A DNA stretch of 58,986 bases from a bacterium. GTDB taxonomy: Bacteria > Myxococcota_A > Bradymonadia > UBA7976 > UBA1532. A program made the translations under genes and the position numbers. Position 1 is the first letter of the stretch. Every line of letters starts with the position of its first letter. Below the pieces are notes generated by a model. It was not told the origin of the DNA. It saw only the letters and a list, made by a program, of their open reading frames with translations, and made no database searches. This document shows positions 51,757 through 58,986 of the stretch, in pieces. The stretch spans positions 1 to 58,986 of the forward strand of contig JAUHYW010000070.1 in NCBI GenBank assembly GCA_030426085.1. Direction: 5' to 3'.

Positions 51757-53412
51757 ATGAACGGCCTCGACTGGGCGGTGGTCGCCGTCTACATCAGCGG
51801 CATGGTCTTCATGTCGTGGTGGCTCGGCCGCAAGCAGACCGACATGAAGAGCTACTACCTGGGCGGCAACGGGCTGTCGTGGTGGTCCATCGGCATCTCG
51901 ACGATGGCCACCCAATGCTCGACCAACAGCCTGCTCGGGGCGCCGGCCTTCATCATCACCGCCGGCCTGCTGTGGCTCCAGTACGAGTTCGCGGTGCCCA
52001 TCGCCATGATCGTCATCATGGTCTTCCTGCTGCCCTTCTACCGAAAGCTGAACCTGGTCTCGGTCTACGAATACCTCGAGCGCCGATTCGGCCTCGGGGC
52101 GCGGACCCTGCTGTCGGTCATGTTCCAGATCCTGCGGGCCTTCGCCACCGGGGTCACCGTCTACGGCATCAGCATCGTGCTCCAGGAGATCGTCGGCCTG
52201 CCTTTCATCTGGTCGGTGCTCATCCTCGGCGTCGTCACCATCATCTACGACATGCTCGGGGGCATGGCCGCCGTCGTCTGGTCCGACGTCATCCAGATGG
52301 GCGTGCTCTACCTCGGCATCGTGCTGTGCGTCATCTTCAGCGTCGACGCCGTCGGCGGCCTCGACGCCGTCTTCGAACTCTTCCCGCAGGTGGGCGACGT
52401 GCTCGCCGAGCGCACCGGGCAGCCCAACGACTTCGTGGGATTCACCGCCGTCGACTTCAGCGGCCACGGCTTCGGGGACGACCAGACCTTCGCCTTCTGG
52501 CCCATGCTCTTCGGCGGCCTCTTCCTCTACGTCTCGTATTACGGCTGCGACCAGAGCCAGGTGCAGCGCGAGCTGTCGTCCAAGGACTGCGACGACACCA
52601 ACCTCTCGCTCGCGCTCAACGGATTCCTGCGGTTCCCGCTCGTGCTCACCTACTGCTTCATGGGGATCTGTATCGGGGCCTTCATCGTCGCGAACCCCGA
52701 GTTCATCGACAGCCTGCTGCTGCCCGACGGCCGCTACGAGTACAACCTCGCGGTGCCCAAGTTCGTGCTCGGCGAGCTGCCCCACGGCATCATCGGGCTC
52801 ATCATCGTGGCGCTCTTCTCGGCGGCCATGTCCTCGCTCGACTCGACCATCAACTCGCTGTCGGCGACCACCATGAAAGACATCTACGAGCGCTTCGTGG
52901 CCGCCGGCCCGCTCGACGACCGGACCCAGCTCCGCATGTCGCGGGTGTTCACCGTCTTCTGGGGCGTCGTCTGCGTCGGATTCTCGTTCGTCGTCGGCGG
53001 CATCAGCGACTCGATCATCGAGTCGGTCAACAAGATCGGATCACTGGCCAACGGCCCCATCCTGGCCATGTTCCTGCTCGGCCTGCTCACCCGCCGGGCC
53101 AACCAGACCGGGGCCATGACCGGGCTCATCGTCGGGTTCGCCACCAACTGCGCCCTGTGGATCTGGGCCCCGACGGTCTCCTGGCTCTGGTGGAACGTCA
53201 TCGGCTGCGTCGTCGCCGTCGTCATCGGCTACGGCGTCTCGCTCGCCACCGCGCGGCCGAAGAAGGACCTCGCCGGGCTCGTCTGGTCGCCGGGGGCCGC
53301 CGCGCAGTTCGAGTACACGCGCAACTGGCCCCGCTACTACATCGCGATGGCCCTCTACGCCGGAGTCATGATCGCCGTCTCGGTCTGGATCGGCACCTGG
53401 GGAGCCGCATGA
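51757..53412 (+). CDS. Sodium/solute symporter (SSS family)
   Basis: The protein has 551 residues with about 13 membrane segments. The opening 'WLGRKQTDMKSYYLGGNGLSWWSIGISTMATQCSTNSLLGAPAFI' is the SSS signature region, and 'IVALFSAAMSSLDSTINSLSATTMKDIY' later in the chain carries the conserved Na2-site residues of TM8. It should import a sugar or other small solute with Na+. The downstream hydrolase gene overlaps by 4 bases, so transport and breakdown of the same glycoside are likely linked. ATG 51757 has GGGAGGG upstream. Confidence 0.9.
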   Translation: MNGLDWAVVAVYISGMVFMSWWLGRKQTDMKSYYLGGNGLSWWSIGISTMATQCSTNSLLGAPAFIITAGLLWLQYEFAVPIAMIVIMVFLLPFYRKLNLVSVYEYLERRFGLGARTLLSVMFQILRAFATGVTVYGISIVLQEIVGLPFIWSVLILGVVTIIYDMLGGMAAVVWSDVIQMGVLYLGIVLCVIFSVDAVGGLDAVFELFPQVGDVLAERTGQPNDFVGFTAVDFSGHGFGDDQTFAFWPMLFGGLFLYVSYYGCDQSQVQRELSSKDCDDTNLSLALNGFLRFPLVLTYCFMGICIGAFIVANPEFIDSLLLPDGRYEYNLAVPKFVLGELPHGIIGLIIVALFSAAMSSLDSTINSLSATTMKDIYERFVAAGPLDDRTQLRMSRVFTVFWGVVCVGFSFVVGGISDSIIESVNKIGSLANGPILAMFLLGLLTRRANQTGAMTGLIVGFATNCALWIWAPTVSWLWWNVIGCVVAVVIGYGVSLATARPKKDLAGLVWSPGAAAQFEYTRNWPRYYIAMALYAGVMIAVSVWIGTWGAA

Positions 53413-54650
53413 AGCCCGCGCCCGACCGCCTCGCCCCGCTCGCCGCCGCCGCCGCCGAGCTGCTGCGGCGCAACGACCGCGGGGGCTACACCGTGCCCTC
53501 GCCCAAGCTCTACCCCCACCAGTGGGCCTGGGACTCGGCCTTCGCCGCCATCGGCTGGGCCTGCCTCGACCCCGACCGGGCGCTGACCGAGCTCGAGATC
53601 CTGCTCGCCGGCCGCTGGCCCGACGGCCGGGTGCCGCACATCCTCTTCCACGACCTGAGCGGGGTGTACTTCCCCGGCCCCGACTTCTGGCGCACCGAGC
53701 GCTCGTCGAGCATCACCCAGCCCCCGGTGTGGGCCACCGCCCTGCGGCGGATCGTCGAGCGCGGCGCCGACCCCGCCCGGGCCCACGCCCTGCTCGACGC
53801 CGTCGACCACAGCCACCGGTTCTTCGCCGCGCAGCGCGACCCGAACGCCTGGGGCGCCGTCGCCGTGGCCCACCCCTGGGAGAGCGGCCGGGACAACTGC
53901 CCCGCGTGGGACGCCGCCATGCAGGCCGTCGACCCCGACCGGGCCCCGCCCTTCCGCCGGGTCGACACCGAGCGGGTCGACGACCCCGCCGAGCGCCCCA
54001 CCGACGACTGGTACCGGCGCTACGCCACCCTCGTCGCCGACATCGCCGCCAACGACTTCGGACCCGGACCCTTCGCGGTCTACGACCCCATGATGACCGC
54101 GCTGCTCGCCCGATCCGAAGCCGACCTGGCCCACCTCGCCCGAGCCGCCGACCGCCCCGACCTCGCCGCCGCCGCCGACGCCCGCCACGCCCGCCTCGCC
54201 CGGGGCCTCATCGAGCGCCTGTGGGACCCCGCCGCCGGCCGATTCGCCTTCCACGACGCCGCCAGCGACACCCGCAGCACCCCCGACGTGCTCGCCGCCT
54301 ACACCCCGCTGCTGCTCGACCTGCCCCCCGCCGTGCGCGACCGCCTGTGGGCCGGCCTCGAAGCCCGCTACGCCACCCCGTGCCCGCTGCCCACCGCCGC
54401 CCCCGACGCCGCGGCCCACCAGCCGCGCACCTACTGGCGGGGCCCGGTGTGGGTCAACCTCGCCTGGCTGCTCGCCCCCCGCCTCTCGCCCGCCTTCGGC
54501 GCCGCCGTGCGCCGCCGCACGCTCGAGACCGTCGAGGCCCACGGCTTCCGCGAATACTACGACCCCCGCGACGGCGGCGGACTCGGCGCCCGCGACTTCA
54601 CCTGGACCGCCGCCCTCGTCCTCGACTGGCTCACCCCCGCTGGCGATTGA
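53409..54650 (+). CDS. GH63-like glycoside hydrolase (glucosyl/mannosylglycerate hydrolase type)
   Basis: The protein has 413 residues with an (alpha/alpha)6 pattern. 'YPHQWAWDSAF', 'ESGRDNCPAWD' and 'TYWRGPVWVNLAWLL' followed by 'REYYDPRDGGGLGARDFTWTAALVLDWL' match bacterial GH63-related hydrolases such as mannosylglycerate and glucosylglycerate hydrolases, with Asp in 'GRDN' and Glu near 'REYYD' as likely catalytic acids. No signal peptide is seen, so it acts in the cytoplasm on solute brought in by the coupled symporter. Trehalase-like activity is an alternative. Confidence 0.8.
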   Translation: MKPAPDRLAPLAAAAAELLRRNDRGGYTVPSPKLYPHQWAWDSAFAAIGWACLDPDRALTELEILLAGRWPDGRVPHILFHDLSGVYFPGPDFWRTERSSSITQPPVWATALRRIVERGADPARAHALLDAVDHSHRFFAAQRDPNAWGAVAVAHPWESGRDNCPAWDAAMQAVDPDRAPPFRRVDTERVDDPAERPTDDWYRRYATLVADIAANDFGPGPFAVYDPMMTALLARSEADLAHLARAADRPDLAAAADARHARLARGLIERLWDPAAGRFAFHDAASDTRSTPDVLAAYTPLLLDLPPAVRDRLWAGLEARYATPCPLPTAAPDAAAHQPRTYWRGPVWVNLAWLLAPRLSPAFGAAVRRRTLETVEAHGFREYYDPRDGGGLGARDFTWTAALVLDWLTPAGD

Positions 54651-54658
54651 CACGCAAC

Positions 54659-54675
54659 TACTACCCCGGTTAGTA
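54659..54675. promoter_or_regulatory. Inverted repeat upstream of the TolC-type gene
   Basis: TACTACC (54659-54665), two C, GGTTAGTA (54668-54675) form imperfect inverted arms in the short AT-richer gap before the efflux channel gene. The size suits a dimeric regulator. No T-run or -10 is distinct. Confidence 0.3.
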
Positions 54676-54715
54676 ACGAAGCCTCGCGCGGACGCTCCCC
54701 CTCCGAGAGGCCCCC

Positions 54716-56083
54716 ATGACCCCGGACCCCACCCGCCCACCGAACCCCGCCCGCGCCGCGCTTCGGACCAGCGCCCTGCTGCTCGCGCTCGCCGCGCCGG
54801 CCCTCGCCGCAGAGGCGACCCCCCCCGCCGCGCTCACCGACCCCTACGTGCCCCCCGGCGACCCCGTCGACCCCGCCGCCGTCACCGCGCTGACCCTCGA
54901 CCAGATCCTCATCTACGCCGACGCCCACGCCCCCCGCATCGCCGCCGCCCGGGCCCGGATCGGGCTGGCCGACGCCGACATCGCCGCCGCCGACCCGCTC
55001 CTCCCGGCCAACCCCGAGATCGAGATCGGCGCCGGCGCCCGGATCATCCACGGCGACCGGGGCCTCGACCTCGAGGTCGGCCTGCGCCAGCAGCTCGCCA
55101 TCAGCGGCGCCCGGGGCCTCGCGCTCGACGCCGCCCGCGACCGCCGCCGCCTCGCCGAAGGCGCCGTCAACGAGACCCGCTGGCAGGTGCACGTCGAGGC
55201 CCACCGCCACTTCGTCGACCTGCTGCTCGCCCGCGAACAGCGGGCCCAGGCCGAGCGGTTCGTCGCCTTCTCGACCGCCCTGCGCGACATCGCCGCCCGA
55301 CAGGTCGACGCCGGCGAGATCTCCCCGCTCGTGCTGCTCGTCGCCGACGCCGACCTCGCCCGCACCCGGGAGGCCGTCATCGACGCCGACCAGCGCGCCG
55401 CCGCCCTGCGCACCCGGCTCGCCGCGCTCATCGGCTGGCGCGCGCCCGAGCTGCCCCCGCTCGAAGGCGCCCTGCCCGCCATCCGCCCCGCGCCCGACAT
55501 CGACGCCCTGCTCGAGCTGATGACCGCCCACCACCCCACCTTGCGCGCCCGGGCCCTCGCCATCCGGGCCGGCCGCAGCCACATCGACGCCCAGGCGCGC
55601 GCCGCGTGGCCCGACCCCACCATCGGGCTCAGCTACACCCGCGAAGCCGGCCACGGCCCCGACCCCCCGGCCGACATCTGGAGCCTCAGCCTCGGCCTGC
55701 CCATCCCCATCTGGCGCCAGAACCCCGGCCCCCGGGCCCGCGCCGCCGCCGAAGCCCGGATCGCCGAGCGCGAGCAGGCCGCCACCGCCCGCCGCCTGCG
55801 GGCCGAGCTGACCGAAGCCGCCGCCGCCCTCGACGCCGCCGCCGCCCGGGTCGCCCTCTACGAGACCGGCGTCGTGCCCCGGCTCGAAGAGAACCTCGCC
55901 CTGCTCCAGACCGCCTTCCGGCTCGGCGAGGCCGACGTGCACCAGATCTCCCAGACCCGGGCCCGGCTGCTCGAAGCCACCGGACAGCACATCCAGGCCC
56001 GGCGCGCGTGGTACGAGACCGCCGCGACGCTCGAAGGGCTCGTCGGCACCGAGATCTGGCACGACCCCGGCCCCGCGCCATGA
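54716..56083 (+). CDS. TolC/CzcC-family outer-membrane channel protein
   Basis: The protein has 455 residues. A signal peptide ends at 'ALAAEA', followed by two TolC-type repeats. 'LTLDQILIYADAHAPRIAAARARIGLADADIAAADPLLPANPEIEIGAG' is the classic opening, and 'HPTLRARALAIRAGRSHIDAQARAAWPDPTIGLSY' begins the second repeat. Long Ala-rich helices form the periplasmic tunnel. It resembles CzcC/CusC of heavy-metal RND pumps more than TolC itself. No RND transporter or adaptor is encoded next to it; instead the next gene, a methyltransferase, overlaps by 4 bases. The pump partners must be elsewhere. Confidence 0.85.
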   Translation: MTPDPTRPPNPARAALRTSALLLALAAPALAAEATPPAALTDPYVPPGDPVDPAAVTALTLDQILIYADAHAPRIAAARARIGLADADIAAADPLLPANPEIEIGAGARIIHGDRGLDLEVGLRQQLAISGARGLALDAARDRRRLAEGAVNETRWQVHVEAHRHFVDLLLAREQRAQAERFVAFSTALRDIAARQVDAGEISPLVLLVADADLARTREAVIDADQRAAALRTRLAALIGWRAPELPPLEGALPAIRPAPDIDALLELMTAHHPTLRARALAIRAGRSHIDAQARAAWPDPTIGLSYTREAGHGPDPPADIWSLSLGLPIPIWRQNPGPRARAAAEARIAEREQAATARRLRAELTEAAAALDAAAARVALYETGVVPRLEENLALLQTAFRLGEADVHQISQTRARLLEATGQHIQARRAWYETAATLEGLVGTEIWHDPGPAP

Positions 56084-56694
56084 GCGACGACGCCTCGACC
56101 TGGAACCGCCTCGCCGGCCGCTACGACCGCATCGTGCGCCTCTTCGACACCAGCTACCCCCGGGTCCGGGCCCGCCTCGCCGACGACCTGCCCCCCGGCC
56201 GCGTCCTCGAGCTGGCCGCCGGCACCGGGCAGTTCACCCTCGACCTCGCCCGCCGGGCCGACGCGCTCATCGCCACCGACGTCTCCCCCGAGATGGTCGC
56301 CGCGCTCACCGACGCCGTCGCCGGCGCCGCCAACATCGAGACCCGGATCACCAGCGCCTACGCCATCGACGCCCCCGCCGCCCACTTCGACGCCGTCTTC
56401 TGCGCCAACGCCCTGCACGTCATGGACGATCCCGACCGGGCCCTCGCCGAGATCCACCGCGTCCTGCGCCCCGCCGGCGCCCTGCTCGCCCCGACCTTCC
56501 TGCACGGCGCCGACCCCGCCCGCCGCGCGCTCTCCCGGGCGCTGAGCCTCATCTCACCGTTCGTCGCCCGCAGCCGCTTCACCCTCGCCGGGCTCACCGA
56601 CCGGATCACCGCCGCCGGCTTCACGATCACCCACGCCGAGCGCATGCCGGGCCTCTTCCCCCTGGGCTACGTCGCCGCCCGCCGCGCCGGTTGA
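56080..56694 (+). CDS. Class I SAM-dependent methyltransferase
   Basis: The protein has 204 residues. The SAM motif I is seen as 'VLELAAGTGQFTLDLA', followed by 'ATDVSPEMV' (motif II), 'FDAVFCANALHVMDDPDRALAEIHRVLRPAGALL' (motifs III-V), as in UbiE/Methyltransf_11 enzymes. The substrate is unknown. The start overlaps the channel gene stop (ATGA), so a role linked to the efflux substrate is possible. The Cys residues used by arsenic methyltransferases (ArsM) are absent. Confidence 0.85.
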   Translation: MSDDASTWNRLAGRYDRIVRLFDTSYPRVRARLADDLPPGRVLELAAGTGQFTLDLARRADALIATDVSPEMVAALTDAVAGAANIETRITSAYAIDAPAAHFDAVFCANALHVMDDPDRALAEIHRVLRPAGALLAPTFLHGADPARRALSRALSLISPFVARSRFTLAGLTDRITAAGFTITHAERMPGLFPLGYVAARRAG

Positions 56695-56814
56695 TCGCCG
56701 ACGGCGACCCGTCCACACTCCCCGACCGAGGCCCCGGGCGGTCGCGCCCGCCACCCGCGCCGATCCGAGACGGTCGGCCGAACCACCCGGGGCCCCGACC
56801 CGGAGGAGGCCGCC

Positions 56815-57984
56815 ATGCGCCTGCATCGCATCCACATCCGCAACTACCGCGCGCTGCGGGACGTCGAGCTGACCGACCTCGGCCCGCTGGCGGTCTTCGT
56901 GGGGCCCAACGGCGTCGGCAAGTCGACCCTGTTCGACGCGCTGGGCTTCGTGCGCGACACCCTGGTGCACGGCGCCCGCGAGGCCTGCGCCCGCCGGGGC
57001 GGGTTCGAGGCGCTGCGCAGCCGCGGCCAGACCGGGGCGATCGCGTTCGAGCTGGGCCTGGAGACCGCCGACGGCGTGCGGCTGACGTGGCGGGCCGGGA
57101 TCGACGCGGCGGACGGCGGCGATGTGAGCCTCGACGTCGAGGCCCTGAACTTCGAAGGCCCGGTCGAGCCGAGAGATCTCATCGAACGACCCACGCGCCA
57201 CTCAGCCCTGGTCTTTGCGCATGATCCGACGGGCAAGCGGGAGCCGGTCGGACCGGATGTGATCTGGTTCGGAGCCGCCTTCGATGATCGCTCGGCGGTC
57301 GGCGGGGCTCATCTCCGCCGAGAGCGGCCCCTCATCGCCGCCACCGCGCAGTTCCTGACCGCCACCCACCTCTCCGAGCTGACCCCCGCCGCCCTGCGCC
57401 GCAGCACCGGCGGCCGCAGCGACGGCCTCGAGCGCCACGGGGCCAACCTCGCCGCCGTCGCCCGCCGCATCCACGACAAACACCCCGAGCGCTTCGCCGC
57501 CATCATCGAGCGCATGACCCACATGGTGCCCGGCCTCGACCGGGTCGAGGTGCTCGAGAGCCCCGACAAGCGCCTGATCCTGCGCTTCGGCGACCGCCAC
57601 TTCGCCGACCCGTTCCTGCCCGACGAGGCCTCCGACGGCACGCTCAAGCTCTTCGCCCACCTCGTCGAGCTCGCCGAGCCCGAGCCCTTCGGCCTGCTGT
57701 GCAGCGAAGAGCCCGAGAACCACCTCAACCCCAACCTGCTCGGCGGCCTCGTCGAAGAGCTGCGCGACTACGGCCGCCGCGGGGGGCAGGTCTTCGTCGC
57801 CACCCACGCCCCCGACCTCGTCGACGCCGCCCGCATCGACGAGGTCTTCTGGTTCGACAAGCGCGACGGCTTCACCCGGGCCCACGCCGCCGCCGCCGAC
57901 CCGGTGCTGCGCGACCTCGTCGCCGACGGCGAGCCGCTCGGCCGCCTCTGGCGCCAGCGCCTCCTGGGAGGCGACGCCCCGTGA
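56815..57984 (+). CDS. ABC-type (RecF/OLD-like) AAA ATPase
   Basis: The protein has 389 residues. 'LHRIHIRNYRALRDVEL' and Walker A 'GPNGVGKST' open the fold; Walker B with its D-loop 'GLLCSEEPENHLNPNLL' and the H-loop 'VFVATHAPDLVDAA' close it. The middle (about 100-230) is an inserted helical arm with a different codon texture from its neighbours. Ending just after the ATPase fold, it lacks the TOPRIM domain that OLD proteins carry; the next gene, coupled by overlap, supplies a TOPRIM-like partner. Such pairs occur in phage-defence systems. A GGAGGAGG ribosome binding site precedes ATG 56815. Confidence 0.85.
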   Translation: MRLHRIHIRNYRALRDVELTDLGPLAVFVGPNGVGKSTLFDALGFVRDTLVHGAREACARRGGFEALRSRGQTGAIAFELGLETADGVRLTWRAGIDAADGGDVSLDVEALNFEGPVEPRDLIERPTRHSALVFAHDPTGKREPVGPDVIWFGAAFDDRSAVGGAHLRRERPLIAATAQFLTATHLSELTPAALRRSTGGRSDGLERHGANLAAVARRIHDKHPERFAAIIERMTHMVPGLDRVEVLESPDKRLILRFGDRHFADPFLPDEASDGTLKLFAHLVELAEPEPFGLLCSEEPENHLNPNLLGGLVEELRDYGRRGGQVFVATHAPDLVDAARIDEVFWFDKRDGFTRAHAAAADPVLRDLVADGEPLGRLWRQRLLGGDAP

Positions 57985-58538
57985 TGCTCGTCTTCCTGCT
58001 CGAAGAAGCCTCGATGAAGTTCTTCCTCGACGCCTTCGTGCCCCGCGTGCTGCCCGGCGTGCCGTTCAAGACGATCCCCCACTCGGGCAAGAACGACCTC
58101 GAGAAGTCGCTGCCCCGCAAGCTGCGCGCCGGCTGGCCGCCCGACACCCGCTTCGTCGTCGTGCGTGACCAGGATCAGGCCGACTGTCGGGCCATCAAGC
58201 GCCGCCTCGCCGACCTCTGCGCCGCCGCCGGCCGCCCCGACGCGCTCGTCCGGATCGCCTGCCGCGAACTGGAGGCGTGGTTCCTCGGCGACCTGCCCGC
58301 ACTCGCCGAGATCAGCGGTCGCCCGACCCTCGCCGCGCTCGGCGAGAAGGCCCGCTATCGCGACCCCGACGCCGTCGACTACCCGTCCCGGGCCATCGCC
58401 GAGCTGGTGCCCGACTACAAGAAGACCCTGCACGCCCGGCGCATGGCCGCCGCCCTCGACCCCGACCGCTGCCGATCGGAGAGCCTGCGCCAGCTCGTCG
58501 CCGGCCTGCGCCGGATCGCCCGCACAACCGGGGGCTGA
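57984..58538 (+). CDS. TOPRIM-like (DUF4276-type) partner of the ATPase
   Basis: The protein has 184 residues. 'MLVFLLEEASMKFFLDAF' holds a Glu placed like the TOPRIM catalytic Glu, and 'RFVVVRDQDQADC' supplies the DxD pair. 'ACRELEAWFLGDLPAL' is a further DUF4276 hallmark. With the ATPase gene it looks like a split OLD/Gabija-type nuclease system, in which DNA cleavage would be controlled by the ATPase. The start may be ATG 57984 or GTG 57981 (GGGAGG is 9 nt before the latter); either overlaps the ATPase stop. The 43-bp tandem repeat begins 60 bp downstream. Confidence 0.75.
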   Translation: MLVFLLEEASMKFFLDAFVPRVLPGVPFKTIPHSGKNDLEKSLPRKLRAGWPPDTRFVVVRDQDQADCRAIKRRLADLCAAAGRPDALVRIACRELEAWFLGDLPALAEISGRPTLAALGEKARYRDPDAVDYPSRAIAELVPDYKKTLHARRMAAALDPDRCRSESLRQLVAGLRRIARTTGG

Positions 58539-58596
58539 CACCCAGCGCACGACGTGACGGCTCGGGGGCGCCCACCCGCGCTCCGCATCCCGGACC

Positions 58597-58986
58597 ACCG
58601 ACCGTGACGGGCACGATCTGCACTCTGCGGAGCGTGCCTGTACGCGGTGACGGGCGCGATTTGTCATCTGCACATCGGGCCTGTACGCGGTGACAGACGC
58701 GATTTGTCATCTGCCCATCGGGCCCGTACGCGGTGCGGGGGGCGATGTGCGCTGGCGAAGTCGGGTCCGTACGCGGTGCGGGGGGTGATGTGCGCTGGCG
58801 AAGTCGGGTCCGTGCGCGGTGCGGGGGGTGATGTGCGCTGGCGAAGTCGGGCCCGTGCGCGGTGCGGGGGGCGATGTGCGCTGGCGAAGTCGGGTCCGTG
58901 CGCGGTGCGGGGGGCGATGTGCGCCGGCGAAGTCGGGTCCGTGCGCGGTGCGGGGGGCGATGTGCGCCGGCGAAGTCGGGCCCGTA
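58597..58986. repeat. 43-bp non-coding tandem repeat array, continues past the window
   Basis: Units start at 58640, 58683, 58726, 58769, 58812, 58855, 58898, 58941 and 58984, always 43 bp apart, each beginning GTRCGCGGTG. A degenerate unit precedes the first (58597). The first two full units share GATTTGTCATCTGC, the rest share GATGTGCGC.GGCGAAGTCGGG, so the array shows two sub-types. 43 is not a multiple of 3, so it cannot encode a repeated protein. There are no unique spacers, which excludes CRISPR. Confidence 0.92.

Noticed and set aside
58597-58986. CRISPR array.
   Set aside because: The whole 43-bp unit repeats with no variable spacers, and no cas genes are present.

Overview
The window is very GC-rich, densely packed bacterial chromosome. 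Several traits together suggest a member of the Myxococcota (former Deltaproteobacteria): four Ser/Thr protein kinases, three of them fused to ATPase modules; a FHA-domain sigma-54 activator; many lipoproteins whose mature N-termini are runs of Asp/Ala/Pro; a Kazal-repeat lipoprotein; and a secreted M36-type metalloprotease. This placement is an inference from gene content, since there is no rRNA or other taxonomic marker. No tRNA, rRNA, insertion sequence or CRISPR array was seen.

Layout. 1-5 kb: the 3' end of an Rpn/DUF4351-type gene with EEGR repeats, an ECF sigma factor with its FecR-like partner, a Nudix hydrolase, a stand-alone DUF4351 protein and a six-Kazal lipoprotein. 5-9.3 kb: an MlaC-like gene, then a leftward operon of truncated globin, an NsrR-like Rrf2 regulator and a lipoprotein TPR-CHAT protease. 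A good sigma-70 promoter lies upstream, overlapped by an NsrR-like palindrome. 9.4-18.7 kb: a transmembrane kinase, a separately encoded FTP propeptide followed by an M36-like protease, and a kinase-ATPase-TPR protein divergent from a FHA-sigma54 activator. 18.8-24.7 kb: a gamma-glutamyltransferase, an orphan protein and two lipoproteins (one an NHL beta-propeller). 24.8-27.8 kb: arsenite oxidase aioBA with active-site residues intact. 27.8-28.4 kb: a probable ADP-ribosyltransferase-like toxin and its small partner. 28.7-45.4 kb: a flippase, a PhyH dioxygenase, two more kinase-ATPase proteins, an outer-membrane protein, an acyl-CoA dehydrogenase, an M28 peptidase, DNA polymerase IV, a sugar dehydrogenase fused to a c-heme region, and a DUF362 protein.

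45.5-45.9 kb: a gene-free stretch that folds into a chain of hairpins. Three of them have different stems but nearly the same loop, UWUUGCCCGG, and the chain ends in an intrinsic terminator. This is the best candidate for an undescribed element, a structured small RNA. 46-51 kb: dprA, trmFO, an esterase lipoprotein and a tyrosine recombinase. 51-56.7 kb: a small beta-barrel protein, a Na+/solute symporter coupled to a GH63-like hydrolase, and a TolC/CzcC-type channel coupled to a methyltransferase. 56.8-58.5 kb: an ABC-type ATPase with a separately encoded TOPRIM-like (DUF4276-type) partner resembling a split OLD nuclease, followed by a 43-bp tandem repeat that runs off the window end.

Many neighbouring genes overlap by 1-4 bases (ATGA, GTGA or TGATG junctions), so the operons proposed here rest on translational coupling as well as on shared function. 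Starts were chosen by Shine-Dalgarno spacing, signal-peptide position and overlap with the upstream gene.
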